Both the position numbers and the translations under genes were made by a program. Under the pieces are notes generated by a model, which was not told the DNA's origin, ran no database searches, and worked only from the letters and a program-made list of their open reading frames with translations. A DNA stretch of 64,000 nucleotides from Pelagibaculum spongiae (GTDB lineage Bacteria > Pseudomonadota > Gammaproteobacteria > Enterobacterales > Pelagibaculaceae): positions 310,001-374,000 of the forward strand of contig NZ_QDDL01000003.1 in the NCBI RefSeq assembly GCF_003097315.1, written 5' to 3'. Shown piece by piece: positions 16,579-26,341 of the stretch. How positions within the stretch are numbered: the stretch's first letter is position 1; each line of letters begins with the position of its first letter.

Positions 16579-17784
16579 TTATTTCTGCTTAGCACCTAAT
16601 CTTAAACGCAATGCATTAAGCTTGATAAAACCTTCTGCATCTTTCTGGTCGTATGCACCACCGTCGTCGTCAAAGGTAGCGATTTTCTCATCAAACAAGC
16701 TCTTGTCTGAAGCACGGCCAGAGATAATTACATTACCTTTGTACAGTTTCAAACGGACTTTGCCTTCCACATGCTTTTGTGAAATATCGATCATCGCTTG
16801 CAGCATTTCACGCTCAGGCGACCACCAGTAACCGTTATAAATCAGCTTGGCGTAACGTGGCATTAATTCGTCTTTTAAATGCGCCGCTTCACGGTCAAGT
16901 GTGATCGATTCCATCGCACGGTGTGCTTTCAGCATAATGGTGCCTGCTGGTGTTTCGTAGCAGCCACGTGATTTCATACCAACATAGCGGTTTTCAACCA
17001 AATCGGCCCGGCCAATACCATTCTCGCCACCAACTTTGTTCAGGTATTCCATCACAGTCGCTGGAGACATTGGCTTGCCATCGATTTCAGTGATGTCGCC
17101 ATTCTTGTAAGTTAAAACCAATTCAGTTGCCTGATCTGGAGCTTGCTCAGGAGACACCGACCAACGCCACATTTCTGCTTCAGCTTCAGTCCATGGATCT
17201 TCCAGCGAATTACCTTCGTAGGAGATATGCAGCAGGTTGGCATCCATCGAATAAGGCGATTTGTTGCCTTTTTTCTGTTCAACCGGAATATTGTGCTCAT
17301 CAACATAAGCCATCAATTTTTCACGTGACAGCAAATCCCACTCTCGCCAAGGGGCAATTACTTTCACGTCTGGCTTTAGACCGTAAGCACCTAATTCGAA
17401 ACGTACCTGGTCGTTACCTTTACCGGTCGCGCCATGCGAAATAGCATCGGCACCAGTTGCTTCAGCGATTTCTACCAGTCGCTTGGCAATTAAAGGACGG
17501 GCAATCGAAGTGCCTAACAGGTATTCACCTTCATAAACCGCATTCGCTCGGAACATGGGGAATACAAAATCACGGGCGAATTCTTCGCGGAGGTCTTCAA
17601 TGAAAACTTCCTTGATACCCAGAGCATGCGCTTTGGCACGGGCTGGTTCAACTTCTTCACCCTGGCCGATGTCGGCAGTAAAAGTGACTACTTCACACTG
17701 ATATTGATCCTGCAACCACTTGGCAATTACAGAAGTATCTAGGCCACCTGAGTAGGCTAGAACCACTTTTTTTACTTCTGACAT
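16579..17784 (-). CDS. argG: argininosuccinate synthase
   Basis: 401 residues from ATG 17784, preceded by GGGGATAG. An in-frame ATG four codons earlier (17796) is less likely. The enzyme joins citrulline and aspartate with ATP to make argininosuccinate, the penultimate step of arginine synthesis. The N-terminal PP-loop ([17 protein letters not shown]) binds [18 protein letters not shown] binds citrulline/aspartate, and [16 protein letters not shown] is conserved in the family. Length is standard. The neighbours motY, pyrC and rnt keep the order known in pseudomonads and relatives. No ArgR box could be assigned with confidence. Confidence 0.97.
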   Translation of the reverse strand: MSEVKKVVLAYSGGLDTSVIAKWLQDQYQCEVVTFTADIGQGEEVEPARAKAHALGIKEVFIEDLREEFARDFVFPMFRANAVYEGEYLLGTSIARPLIAKRLVEIAEATGADAISHGATGKGNDQVRFELGAYGLKPDVKVIAPWREWDLLSREKLMAYVDEHNIPVEQKKGNKSPYSMDANLLHISYEGNSLEDPWTEAEAEMWRWSVSPEQAPDQATELVLTYKNGDITEIDGKPMSPATVMEYLNKVGGENGIGRADLVENRYVGMKSRGCYETPAGTIMLKAHRAMESITLDREAAHLKDELMPRYAKLIYNGYWWSPEREMLQAMIDISQKHVEGKVRLKLYKGNVIISGRASDKSLFDEKIATFDDDGGAYDQKDAEGFIKLNALRLRLGAKQK

Positions 17785-17909
17785 TTCTATCCCCATTATG
17801 ATTAAAATTGGCGATTAGCAGCCATCAGACCGACACCCTTAGCGGCCTGATATTTTCGGGAGTTATCCTAGCATGCAAAAAGCGGACAAGGGATATCAAG
17901 CAGGAAAGA

Positions 17910-18806
17910 TTAGTAATTTTTTTTACGTTTCAGCCGCACATAAACCCGACGGTTCTCAGAGCGACCTTTCTCAGTAAGGTTATTGGCAATCGGCCGGTCA
18001 TAGCCGTAGTTTTTAATCACAAATCGCTTAGCATCTAAGCCATTGCGTGCCAGGAAATTTTGCACTCGCTGGGCACGCTTTCGTGACAAGGCCCAGTTAT
18101 AACGCTTCACACCAATTGCATCGGTGTGCGCTTCTATTCGCACCACCACGCTCGGGTCAACTTCTAAATATTGGCGCACCTGCTCCAAACGGTCTTTGGA
18201 TGATTCATTTAGGCGAGTGCTGTCATAAGCAAAGCGAATCACCGAATCACTCACTTGCGGGAAGCGATAAGGCAGCAATGAAGTGACGCAACTTTGCCAG
18301 TCACGCCAACCTTGGCGAAAACCCACCGTCGACAGTGCCACCTGATATTTTTGCTGCGCTGAAATGGGATCTTTAAAACTGAAAGTTGGAAACAATCCGC
18401 GGCGCAGTTCAGAGATCACTCGATAACTCTGGTCAGCATTCAGATTAATCGGCATCGTTCCCGGCGCCATTGCCAGCTGAGCCAGTACTTTTCCTGACGC
18501 GCCATGCATCCATGGCGGCGGCATACTGCGCACCGTCACCGTTGGTAATTGGTCTGGCTTATCAAAGGTTTTCATATAAAAGCCTTCAGGGCCATTGCCC
18601 GACTGCCGATAAAAATTTGCCACACCATAACCGGGCACCGGATGACTCAGTCTGCACTCTAAAGGCGTGCTGACCGTCATTTCCCAGCGAGAGTTGTTTA
18701 ACGGCGCTTCGTAGCTGCGAATGGTAGCTTCAGCAACCGCTGGCACCATCATCGTTATCAACATGCTGGAAAGTAGTGACCGAATGTGGACATTATTTTT
18801 CATCAC
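17910..18806 (-). CDS. motY: sodium-type flagellar motor protein MotY
   Basis: 298 residues with a signal peptide (MLITMMVPAVAEA). The N-terminal MotY-specific domain has WEMTVSTPLECRLSHPVPGYG and SMPPPW, strongly like Vibrio/Pseudomonas MotY. The C-terminal OmpA/MotB-type peptidoglycan-binding domain (about residues 185-290) contains VRIEAHTDAIGVKRYNWALS and the usual R-A-x-x-V...L pattern. MotY forms the T-ring around the polar flagellar basal body and helps anchor the stator. It is divergent from pyrC, 117 bp apart, with separate promoters expected between them. The gene predicts a motile cell with a polar flagellum, although no other flagellar genes are in view. Confidence 0.93.
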   Translation of the reverse strand: MMKNNVHIRSLLSSMLITMMVPAVAEATIRSYEAPLNNSRWEMTVSTPLECRLSHPVPGYGVANFYRQSGNGPEGFYMKTFDKPDQLPTVTVRSMPPPWMHGASGKVLAQLAMAPGTMPINLNADQSYRVISELRRGLFPTFSFKDPISAQQKYQVALSTVGFRQGWRDWQSCVTSLLPYRFPQVSDSVIRFAYDSTRLNESSKDRLEQVRQYLEVDPSVVVRIEAHTDAIGVKRYNWALSRKRAQRVQNFLARNGLDAKRFVIKNYGYDRPIANNLTEKGRSENRRVYVRLKRKKNY

Positions 18807-18923
18807 ACTAACTATCGGCAGCGACTAAAAAATCTTTACTATAAAAATCAATTTCGTTTAGCCCTGCTCATTCGTTAGAATCTCGGCTAAAATGAGCCAC
18901 CGCCCGCCAACCAGTACAGAAAC

Positions 18924-19964
18924 ATGTCGACAACAAGCATTAAAATGACCCGTCCTGATGACTGGCATATTCATCTGCGGGATGGCGAAATGCTATCTGA
19001 TACGGCTAATGACGCCGCTAGCCAGTTTGCCCGGGCGATTATCATGCCCAATCTCAAACCACCGGTCACCACCACCGAACATGCTTTGGCGTATCATCAA
19101 CGCATTATGCAAGCGCTGCCCCAAGGCAGTCAGTTCCAACCGCTGATGACGTTATATTTAACCAACAACACTTCGCCTGATGAAATCATTAAGGCCAAGC
19201 AAAGTGGTTTAGTGCATGCGGTGAAACTTTACCCGGCTGGCGCTACCACTAATTCTGATGCTGGCGTAACTGATTTGTCACAGGTTGACGATGTACTTGC
19301 CGCGATGGCCGAAGTAGATATGCCGCTGCTGGTTCACGGTGAAGTCACCGAGCCAGAGATTGATATTTTTGATCGGGAAAAAGTATTTATTGAGCGACAT
19401 TTGGTGCCACTGACCCAGCGCCACAGCAATTTAAAGCTGGTACTGGAACATATCACCACCGCTCAGGCGGCAGAATTTGTCAGTCAGTCATCTAACAATG
19501 TTGCCGCTACCATTACCGCCCACCATTTGTTATTAAATCGCAATCATTTATTGGCTGGTGGCATTCGCCCACATCATTACTGCTTGCCAGTTCTGAAACG
19601 GGAGACCCATCGCCAGGCATTGGTTAAAGCTGCAATTAGCGGCGATTCAAGTTTCTTTCTTGGTACCGATAGCGCACCGCATGTCATTGGTGCCAAGGAA
19701 AGCAGTTGCGGCTGCGCCGGTATTTATACTGCCAAGCACGCAATTGAACTGTATGCCAGCGCATTTGAAAAAGCTGATGCATTGAACCAACTGGAAGCTT
19801 TTGCCAGTCATTTCGGTGCCGATTTTTATCAGCTACCCAGAAATACTCAGCAGATCACCTTGCAGCGCAAGCCGCAAATTATTCCTGCTGAACTACCACT
19901 GGGTGGCCAAACCGTCAGACCTTTGTTTGCCGGAGAGACCCTAGATTGGAGTTGCAATTCCTGA
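18924..19964 (+). CDS. pyrC: dihydroorotase
   Basis: 346 residues, standard for the class II (E. coli PyrC-type) enzyme that cyclises carbamoyl-aspartate to dihydroorotate in pyrimidine synthesis. Zinc-binding and catalytic residues are visible: the HxH in [10 protein letters not shown], the carboxylated Lys in [15 protein letters not shown], His in LLVHGEV, and the catalytic Asp in LGTDSAPH. The stop codon overlaps the rnt start (TGATG), so the two genes are co-translated. Confidence 0.97.
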   Translation: MSTTSIKMTRPDDWHIHLRDGEMLSDTANDAASQFARAIIMPNLKPPVTTTEHALAYHQRIMQALPQGSQFQPLMTLYLTNNTSPDEIIKAKQSGLVHAVKLYPAGATTNSDAGVTDLSQVDDVLAAMAEVDMPLLVHGEVTEPEIDIFDREKVFIERHLVPLTQRHSNLKLVLEHITTAQAAEFVSQSSNNVAATITAHHLLLNRNHLLAGGIRPHHYCLPVLKRETHRQALVKAAISGDSSFFLGTDSAPHVIGAKESSCGCAGIYTAKHAIELYASAFEKADALNQLEAFASHFGADFYQLPRNTQQITLQRKPQIIPAELPLGGQTVRPLFAGETLDWSCNS

Positions 19965-20689
19965 TGTCCGATAACCAAGCTTCTTTTACTTACAACAAAG
20001 AAATGGGCAAGCGTTTTCGCGGATTTTTGCCAGTAGTCATCGATGTTGAAAGTGGCGGTTTTAACGCCAAAAAAGATGCATTACTGGAAATTGCCGCAGT
20101 CATTGTTCACATGAACGATGACGGCGATTTAGAACCAGCAGAAACCATTCATTTTCATGTTGAACCCTTTGAAGGCGCCAACATTGATAAAGCCGCAATT
20201 GACTTTAATGGCATAGATCCATGGCACCCGTTCCGCTTTGCAATTAAAGAAGACAAAGCGATTGAACAAATATTTGCGCCGGTACGCGCGGCCATTAAAG
20301 CCAGCGGCTGCACCCGTGCCGTATTGGTCGGGCACAATGCCGGCTTCGATTTAGGCTTTGTGCATGCTGCGGCAGAACGCGCCAAAATAAAGCGCAATCC
20401 GTTCCACCCTTTTAGCACCCTTGATACCGCTGCTTTAAGTGGCTTGGTTTATGGCCAAACCGTATTGGCTCGTGCAGTGCGCGCCGCCGGTATTCATTTT
20501 GATGCCAAGGAAGCTCACTCCGCAAAATATGACACAGTGAAAACTGCCGAATTATTCTGCGCTTTAGTGAACCGTTATAAAGCATTAGGCGGCTGGCCAT
20601 TAGAGCAAGCAAGTGACAGCGATCCAGCTGAACAAAGCGCTAATGTTCAGGAAAAATCGGATACTGATATAGAAACACAAGCGGATTAA
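19964..20689 (+). CDS. rnt: ribonuclease T
   Basis: 241 residues from the ATG that overlaps the pyrC stop. A TTG six codons upstream is in frame but less likely. It belongs to the DEDDh 3'-exonucleases: [11 protein letters not shown] (first Asp/Glu), [12 protein letters not shown] (Asp) and [14 protein letters not shown] (His/Asp). RNase T trims tRNA CCA ends and matures 5S, 23S and other stable RNAs. The C-terminal 30 residues are an acidic, probably disordered tail ([19 protein letters not shown]) beyond the catalytic core. An 11-bp terminator follows. Confidence 0.95.
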   Translation: MSDNQASFTYNKEMGKRFRGFLPVVIDVESGGFNAKKDALLEIAAVIVHMNDDGDLEPAETIHFHVEPFEGANIDKAAIDFNGIDPWHPFRFAIKEDKAIEQIFAPVRAAIKASGCTRAVLVGHNAGFDLGFVHAAAERAKIKRNPFHPFSTLDTAALSGLVYGQTVLARAVRAAGIHFDAKEAHSAKYDTVKTAELFCALVNRYKALGGWPLEQASDSDPAEQSANVQEKSDTDIETQAD

Positions 20690-20721
20690 TCCACGCCCTG
20701 TGTGATATAAAAACCACATAG

Positions 20722-20751
20722 AAACGCCAGTCAATCGACTGGCGTTTTTTT
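20722..20751 (+). terminator. rho-independent terminator of pyrC-rnt
   Basis: An 11-bp perfect stem (AAACGCCAGTC / GACTGGCGTTT) with loop AATC is followed by a run of T. Confidence 0.93.
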
Positions 20752-20777
20752 GATCATCGACAATCTTAAAAAACAAA

Positions 20778-20807
20778 AAAAACCGACACTAGATGTCGGT
20801 TTTTTTG
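20778..20807 (-). terminator. bidirectional terminator, serves deoD
   Basis: Stem AAAAACCGACA / TGTCGGTTTTT with loop CTAGA and A/T tracts on both sides, 28 bases past the deoD stop. It lies 27 bases from the rnt terminator, so convergent transcription is insulated in both directions. Confidence 0.9.
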
Positions 20808-20834
20808 TCTGGTTCGACAGCTGAGAATTAAAAA

Positions 20835-21542
20835 TTACAGCAGTGCAGATTCCAAAGCAATTTCGATCATTTCATCAAAGCTGTTCTGGCGCGCTTCAGC
20901 ATCCAGAGCTTCACCGGTACGGATATGGTCAGAAATGGTGCAAATTGCTAAGCCTTTTGCGCCGAATTCAGCACAAACGCCGTACAAGCCTGCAGCCTCC
21001 ATTTCAACACCGTAAACACCGTGCTTTTCCATGCAATCGAACATGGTTGGATCTGGGTTGTAAAACAAGTCAGCCGAGAAAAGATTACCAACCATTGGGT
21101 TAGAACCTTTAGTACGCGCTGCAGCCACTGCTTTTTCCAGCAAACTGAAGTCAGCGATTGCGGCAAAATCAAAACCTTTAAAGCGCATGCGGTTTACATT
21201 TGAATCGGTGCAAGCGCCCATACCAATGACAACGTCGCGAACTTTAACGTCTTTAGAGATTGCACCAGCACTGCCTACACGGATCAAATTCTTCACACCG
21301 TATTCGGTGATCAGTTCTTTGTAATAGATAGAGGCGGATGGAATACCCATGCCTGAACCCATGATTGAAATACGCTTACCTTTATAGGTGCCGGTATAAC
21401 CAAACATGTTACGAACGTCAGTTACCAGCTCTGCATTTTCCAAAAATTTTTCTGCAACATACTGGGCACGCAGTGGATCGCCCGGTAATAAACAGGTTTC
21501 AGCAAAAGCGCCAGACTTAGCATTAATATGTGGTGTTGCCAT
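20835..21542 (-). CDS. deoD: purine-nucleoside phosphorylase (DeoD type)
   Basis: 235 residues. It cleaves purine (deoxy)nucleosides with phosphate to the free base and (deoxy)ribose-1-phosphate. The DeoD hexameric-PNP motifs are all present: [42 protein letters not shown] (phosphate/ribose site) and [10 protein letters not shown] (ribose 3'-OH contacts). TISDHI carries the catalytic Asp. It lies 87 bp downstream of nupC on the same strand, so uptake and phosphorolysis are probably co-transcribed. Confidence 0.97.
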   Translation of the reverse strand: MATPHINAKSGAFAETCLLPGDPLRAQYVAEKFLENAELVTDVRNMFGYTGTYKGKRISIMGSGMGIPSASIYYKELITEYGVKNLIRVGSAGAISKDVKVRDVVIGMGACTDSNVNRMRFKGFDFAAIADFSLLEKAVAAARTKGSNPMVGNLFSADLFYNPDPTMFDCMEKHGVYGVEMEAAGLYGVCAEFGAKGLAICTISDHIRTGEALDAEARQNSFDEMIEIALESALL

Positions 21543-21629
21543 GATTTAACTCCAGATACTTCCCTATCGGAAAAACAATATCAAAAGGAGCGATTACTCG
21601 CCCCTTTCTTGATGCATTAGATATGTTGA

Positions 21630-22877
21630 TTAAGCGCTATATGCCAGCAGCGTCAGAAAGAAGCCAGCAATTGCAGCACTCATCAAGTTTGAAAGCGAGC
21701 CAGCAGCTACTGCTTTCAGACCCATGCGAGCAATATCACCACGACGGCTTGGAGCTAGTGAGCCCAGACCACCTAACAAAATGGCAATAGAAGATAGGTT
21801 AGCAAAGCCACACAGAGCGAAGATTACGATTGCCTGAGTATGAGCAGACAGGGTTTCCTTCATTCCGATGAAATCAATGTAAGCAACAAACTCGTTTACG
21901 ATGATTTTTTGGCCAATCAAACTACCCGCTTGAGTCGCTTCAGCCCATGGCACACCAATTACCCATGCCAGAGGAGCGAATACGTAGCCGAGTATAACCT
22001 GCAGCGTTAAATTCTCCATACCAAACCAACCCGCAATGCCACCAATCATGCCATTGATCATGGCGATCAATGCAATAAAGGCGATCAACATCGCACCCAC
22101 GTTAGCTGCCAAACGCATACCACCGGAAGCACCTGTCGCTGCTGCATCTAAAACGTTAGCAGGTTTGTCCGCTTCATCTTCAACGATATCGGCAGCCTGG
22201 TCTTGAGGAACCTCAGTTTCAGGCTTGATGATTTTCGCCATCATCAGGCCGCCTGGAGCAGCCATGAAACTTGCAGCGATCAGATATTTCAATTCAATAC
22301 CCAAACCGGCATAACCTGCCAATACAGAACCTGCAACCGAAGCCAAACCACCGACCATAATCGCGAACAATTCTGAATTCGTCATTTTGGCAATAAAAGG
22401 CTTAACCACTAAAGGTGCTTCAGTCTGACCAACAAAAATATTTGCTGTTGCAGATAAAGATTCAGTACGGCTAGTGCCCAACGCTTTTTGCAGTGCGCCA
22501 CCTAAAATATTAACGACTTTCTGCATTACACCTAGGTAATAAAGAACCGAGATTAAAGCAGAGAAGAAAATAATAATGGGCAATACATTGATTGCAAAGA
22601 TAAAGCCAACTTTAAATCTAGCTAAATCACCAAACAGAAAGCCAATACCGTCATTTGCATAAATGATAATATTGCTCACAGCACCAGAGATAGACTCCAA
22701 CACAGATTGACCGAAGGGAACATACAGAACGAAAGCACCGAAACACACTTGTATCGCGAAAGCGCCACCAACCGTACGTAACTTGATGGCTTTGCGATTA
22801 TCAGAAAGCAACAGAGCAAGGCCAATCAGAACGGCCATGCCAATTAAGCTCATTATAAGCTGCATAATACTTATCAA
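21630..22877 (-). CDS. nupC: concentrative nucleoside transporter NupC
   Basis: 415 residues, eight or more transmembrane helices. CNT-family landmarks: VFGALLSxL-like region as FFSALISVLYYLGVMQ, NIFVGQTEAPLVVKPF, MVGGLASVAGSVLAGYAG, AAPGGLMMAKI, and the C-terminal NEFVAYIDF / LCGFANLSSIAILLGG. The family imports nucleosides with H+ or Na+. Close homologues of this longer subtype in Vibrio are Na+-coupled, which would fit the Nqr sodium pump in this window; that coupling is inferred. RBS CTTAGGAG precedes the ATG. Confidence 0.95.
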   Translation of the reverse strand: MISIMQLIMSLIGMAVLIGLALLLSDNRKAIKLRTVGGAFAIQVCFGAFVLYVPFGQSVLESISGAVSNIIIYANDGIGFLFGDLARFKVGFIFAINVLPIIIFFSALISVLYYLGVMQKVVNILGGALQKALGTSRTESLSATANIFVGQTEAPLVVKPFIAKMTNSELFAIMVGGLASVAGSVLAGYAGLGIELKYLIAASFMAAPGGLMMAKIIKPETEVPQDQAADIVEDEADKPANVLDAAATGASGGMRLAANVGAMLIAFIALIAMINGMIGGIAGWFGMENLTLQVILGYVFAPLAWVIGVPWAEATQAGSLIGQKIIVNEFVAYIDFIGMKETLSAHTQAIVIFALCGFANLSSIAILLGGLGSLAPSRRGDIARMGLKAVAAGSLSNLMSAAIAGFFLTLLAYSA

Positions 22878-23568
22878 CTCCTAAGATTATCTAGTAAACC
22901 ATCGGGCACCGATACCCATATAATATGAGGGCATCTAGGGACGCTCGAGGCGATGCCATTTTGATTCCTTTCATCAGAATCTTTCCTGACTTGGGGCGGT
23001 TTTTTCTGAGAAAAAATATTTTTTAATAAACACTCCCCCACTCAACAAAACTACAACTATCTCAATCTAATAGTAAAAATCAGCTTCCAAAAATACTAAG
23101 TCACGGTTTTTTATAAAAACAAATCAACGACCAATACTTTAAAAAACTTTATTTAAAAAAGAGACATTACTGGAAGAGAATTTCAACCCAACAAAATTTG
23201 ATATTAACCTGACAGAAAAGCAGGTGATTTTTTTATTTAATTAACCAATTATTTAATTAATAACCAGAGGTAAAGCAAAGGTTGTCACTTGGAGAGAATA
23301 ATCGACTCACTAACATTAACAGAAGTCGTCGTAATATCACTGCTCTCGAATCTTCACTTTTAACAAAACCACGCTCTACAGCCACTACTTGCAAACCCAC
23401 TATTCGTTGAGTCTGACTGACAGGAAACAGATCAAGCCAAAATTCGAGCAGAGCCGAGCAATAACAAAGATTAAAGGTTATTTAAAAACAGATGGATAGC
23501 AGAAGATGAAAATCAAACGGATAAGATAAAAGTAGAATGAACAAACCAAACAAGAGAAAAAAAACAAG
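22878..23568. other. intergenic region with a GGGCATC/GATGCC inverted repeat upstream of nupC
   Basis: Within the nupC 5' region an inverted repeat GGGCATC...GATGCC spans 22929-22957 and encloses a CGCTCGAGGCG-like palindrome. On the nupC-sense strand an A/T-rich stretch follows upstream (23000-23030). Beyond this, 23030-23568 is AT-rich and has no recognisable gene. No known purine riboswitch core is visible. Confidence 0.4.
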
Positions 23569-23797
23569 GGGTGCTGCCACACCCCCAGAGACTGCTATCT
23601 GGAGTTCGAGGGGTCAAACCCAGATTTTACCGCGTAGGAGAGAGCCAATCGCGCCCTACCGCAATCGACATGCGAATGATAACAGTTATCATTTGCATGT
23701 CAAACCTCATATATATACGCATCGGCTTCCTGCCTCCTTGCGCCATACATTCCGTCCATGGAAATAAAAAAGCCGAGCAATGTGCTCGGCTTTTTTT
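23569..23797 (+). ncRNA. candidate structured RNA ending at an intrinsic terminator
   Basis: In about 230 bases there is a series of hairpins. The first is GGGGTG/CACCCC (23569-23586). The second is ATCTGG/CCAGAT (about 23596-23623). The third is GTAGG/CCTAC (about 23633-23658). The fourth is a 35-bp near-perfect inverted repeat at 23667-23701, whose core TGATAACAGTTATCA resembles a Fur box. A dispersed-repeat unit (23710-23765) follows, then a GC stem (GCCGAGC/GCTCGGC, 23772-23790) with T-tract. On the plus strand this reads like an RNA gene with its own terminator. No convincing promoter is seen. The same terminator serves the peroxiredoxin gene from the other side. Confidence 0.35.
23767..23797 (-). 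terminator. bidirectional terminator downstream of the peroxiredoxin gene
   Basis: Stem AAAAAGCCGAGC / GCTCGGCTTTTT with loop AATGT. A and T tracts flank it, so it works in both directions. Confidence 0.9.
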
Positions 23798-23826
23798 ATA
23801 GTGCTATGAAGCTTGTTTAGCTGGAT

Positions 23827-24429
23827 TTACAGCTTGTCAGCTTCTTCTGACAGGTAGCTCGCAACGCCGGTAGGAGATGCATCCATACCCTTATCGCCTT
23901 TGCTCCAACCTGCAGGGCAAACTTCGCCGTGCTCTTCGTGGAACTGTAGCGCGTCAACTATACGGATCAGCTCATCCATGTTACGACCTAATGGCAGGTC
24001 ATTAACGATTTGTGAGCGAACAACGCCGTTTTTGTCGATGATGAATGCGCCACGGAAAGCAACGCCGCCATCTGATTCAACGTCGTATGACTTACAGATA
24101 CCGTGAGTCATGTCAGCAGCTAAGGTGTACTTAACTGGGCCGATACCACCCTGATCTACAGGAGTATTACGCCATGCGTTGTGGCTGAAATGTGAATCGA
24201 TAGAAACACCGATAACTTCAACACCGCGCTCTTTGAACTGTTCCATACGGTGATCCAGAGCAATTAGCTCTGAAGGACATACGAAAGTGAAGTCCAGTGG
24301 ATAAAAGAATACCAGGCCGTACTTGCCATCGATTGCAGTTGACAGCGTGAACTCATCAACAATCTCGCCATTACCTAATACTGCAGGAACGGTAAAGTCA
24401 GGGGCTTTCTTACCAACCAGAACACTCAT
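23827..24429 (-). CDS. typical 2-Cys peroxiredoxin (AhpC/TSA family)
   Basis: 200 residues. The peroxidatic Cys lies in FYPLDFTFVCPSEL (about residue 51) and the resolving Cys in HGEVCPAGW near the C-terminus. This is the Prx1/AhpC-type cytosolic peroxidase that reduces H2O2 and organic hydroperoxides, usually with thioredoxin as electron donor. The C-terminal tail after the resolving Cys is long (YLSEEADKL end), of the eukaryotic-Prx-like bacterial subgroup. It is a single gene with its own terminator. With grxD and sodB it forms a small oxidative-stress neighbourhood. RBS AGGAG precedes the ATG. Confidence 0.93.
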   Translation of the reverse strand: MSVLVGKKAPDFTVPAVLGNGEIVDEFTLSTAIDGKYGLVFFYPLDFTFVCPSELIALDHRMEQFKERGVEVIGVSIDSHFSHNAWRNTPVDQGGIGPVKYTLAADMTHGICKSYDVESDGGVAFRGAFIIDKNGVVRSQIVNDLPLGRNMDELIRIVDALQFHEEHGEVCPAGWSKGDKGMDASPTGVASYLSEEADKL

Positions 24430-24712
24430 TTTTATCTCCTAATTAGAATTTTCAATATTCAGTATTTGAACGATTTGGGAGCAACTCCCGAATCAATGAG
24501 CAACAGCCTATACCAAAAACTTGATAAATAGTTATTTGGAATTTTCTATGATACCGATTGATACAGCCAATCATTGTTACTTTCAAACCAACACTTAAAA
24601 AACCCATTAAAAAAAACACAAACTAACAAATACTTACACCGCCGCTTCTTCAATAGAGAGCGAAACCGTCATATTAAAAGTGGTTATTGCATAAAACGAA
24701 CAATCATACGCA

Positions 24713-24757
24713 AAAAAAAATGGCTGACACTCTATATAGAGCACCAACCATTTTTTT
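24713..24757 (-). terminator. terminator of grxD
   Basis: A long hairpin with outer AAAAATGG/CCATTTTT arms and inner CTCTATATAGAG palindrome is flanked by T tracts in the grxD-sense direction, 33 bases past the stop. The remainder of 24430-24712 has no gene. Confidence 0.7.
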
Positions 24758-24789
24758 AGCAGCAGGCTCTTTAAAAAAGCCCGATTCAA

Positions 24790-25119
24790 TTATTCTGAAT
24801 CTGGTGCTGCTTGGTCAATCAAGGTTTTCAGCTCACCGTTTTCGTACATCTCGGTGATAATATCGCAACCGCCAACCAACTCACCTTTAACCCATAACTG
24901 AGGGAATGTAGGCCACTCGGCATATTCTGGCAAAGTCTGGCGAATCGCTGGGTTTTCCAGAATATTAACAAACGCAAATTTCTGGCCACAAGCCATCAAA
25001 GCTTGGGACGATCGCGCTGAAAAGCCGCACTGAGGCATCTGAGGAGATCCCTTCATGTAAAGCAAAATCGTGTTTTGCTCGATCTGTTGTTTGATCTGAT
25101 CAACTACAGCCTGATCCAT
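24790..25119 (-). CDS. grxD: monothiol glutaredoxin, Grx4 family
   Basis: 109 residues. The CGFS active site sits in MPQCGFSARSSQAL (about residues 29-42), with the glutathione-binding WPTFPQLWVKGELVGGCDII downstream. These proteins bind a glutathione-ligated [2Fe-2S] cluster as a homodimer or with BolA and deliver it to client proteins. Length and motif order are standard. The gene is divergent from sodB, 346 bp apart. Confidence 0.95.
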   Translation of the reverse strand: MDQAVVDQIKQQIEQNTILLYMKGSPQMPQCGFSARSSQALMACGQKFAFVNILENPAIRQTLPEYAEWPTFPQLWVKGELVGGCDIITEMYENGELKTLIDQAAPDSE

Positions 25120-25465
25120 GTTCCACCTCGATAACAGCCTCCCGAAATGGGAGCGCGATAAAAATTTGCAGCATTTTAACTCAGCCAGCGCACCGGGTCA
25201 GCCACAATATTCATAGGGGTACTCAGTTCCCCCGCCTTTTGTCTGCCCGTCATTACCAATTAGAACAACTCATAAAATTGTCAAAACCGGAAAAACCATC
25301 ATAAAACGATCATCTTGCTTAACAATCTTCTAATACGAAGCGTTTAGAGGTAACGATTACTACCCCTTACGACTGGAAATTGATCTCGATCAGTATACAA
25401 TCGCTGCATACATTTCGGTACTGCCACCGAATCGCGAACAAAATAAACGATCTCAGGAGAGAATC
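25120..25465. other. divergent grxD/sodB promoter region
   Basis: 346 bp without genes. A TATACAAT stretch near 25395 could be the sodB -10 region but lacks a matching -35. The palindrome GATCTCGATC at 25382-25391 lies just beside it. No clear Fur box is seen here. Confidence 0.35.
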
Positions 25466-26047
25466 ATGGCTTTTGAATTGCCTGCACTGCCTTATGCAAA
25501 AGACGCTCTGCAACCACATATTTCTGCAGAAACTCTGGACTTCCACCACGGTAAGCACCATGCAACTTACGTTGCCAAGTTAAATGGCCTGGTTGACGGT
25601 ACTGATATGGCAGACAAGAGCCTGGAAGAGATCATCAAGAGCTCAACCGGCCCTGTATTTAACAATGCAGCTCAAATCTGGAACCACACTTTCTACTGGA
25701 ACAGCTTGAGCCCAAATGGCGGCGGCGAGCCAACAGGTGAACTGGCTGCAGCCATCACTAAAGCATTTGGTTCTTTTGCAGAATTCCAAACTCAGTTTAA
25801 CGACAAAGCAGTGAACAACTTCGGTTCTAGCTGGACTTGGTTAGTAAAGAATGCCGATGGTTCTTTAGAAATCGTTAATACCAGCAATGCTGCAACACCT
25901 ATCACTGGCGACCAAACGCCTCTGATCACGGTTGATTTGTGGGAACACGCTTACTACATTGACTATCGCAATGTACGCCCTAACTACTTAAATGGTTTCT
26001 GGGCATTAGCAAACTGGGAATTCGCTTCTGCGAACTTCGCAGCGTAA
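25466..26047 (+). CDS. sodB: superoxide dismutase, Fe type
   Basis: 193 residues. It converts superoxide to H2O2 and O2 in the cytosol. Metal ligands are visible: His in the first domain (ETLDFHHGKHHATYV), His in QIWNHTFYWNSLSPNGGG, and Asp/His in DLWEHAYYIDYRN. The segment NNAAQIWNHTFYW and NFGSSWTWLV favour iron over manganese (Gln near the active site comes from the N-terminal half). RBS AGGAG stands seven bases before the ATG. A degraded copy of its 3' end lies about 160 bp downstream (26205-26279). Confidence 0.96.
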   Translation: MAFELPALPYAKDALQPHISAETLDFHHGKHHATYVAKLNGLVDGTDMADKSLEEIIKSSTGPVFNNAAQIWNHTFYWNSLSPNGGGEPTGELAAAITKAFGSFAEFQTQFNDKAVNNFGSSWTWLVKNADGSLEIVNTSNAATPITGDQTPLITVDLWEHAYYIDYRNVRPNYLNGFWALANWEFASANFAA

Positions 26048-26089
26048 TTTCTTTTAAAGTAGCGAGCCTTTAAAGCGAGTTACTTTGAA

Positions 26090-26130
26090 AATAAAAAACC
26101 GCTAGAGTGTAAAAACTTTGGTGGTTTTTT
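26090..26130 (+). terminator. terminator of sodB
   Basis: Hairpin with AAAACCGC / GTGGTTTT arms (one G-T pair) and a T8 tract, 43 bases past the sodB stop. Confidence 0.8.
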
Positions 26131-26180
26131 TTATTTTATCCAGCCTAAAAAGTTGATTCACCAGCAACTCCCTCGCATCC

Positions 26181-26279
26181 ATTACAAGTACAAACTCTTT
26201 TAAACGCGCGTACCACATTGATTACTTCAATGTACGCTATCAATACTTGGAAGGTTTTTGAGAACTGGCAAACCAATAA
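26181..26279 (+). pseudogene. decayed copy of the sodB 3' end
   Basis: Reads ITSTNSFKRAYHIDYFNVRY, QYLEGF, stop, ELANQ, stop. It aligns with EHAYYIDYRNVRPNYLNGFWALANW of the intact sodB upstream. Two stop codons interrupt it and nothing of the N-terminal three quarters remains. It is a relic of a tandem duplication or of a recombination event beside the RAYT gene. Confidence 0.8.
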
Positions 26280-26341
26280 TTCTGCCAGGCATAATTTACT
26301 TTATAATCTTGTCTGATCATCAACAACAATCAAGCATCTCG

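Noticed and set aside
23590-23625. tRNA gene (TTCGA arm-like sequence)
   Set aside because: GGAGTTCGAGG looks like a T-arm but no acceptor stem, anticodon arm or CCA end can be drawn around it.
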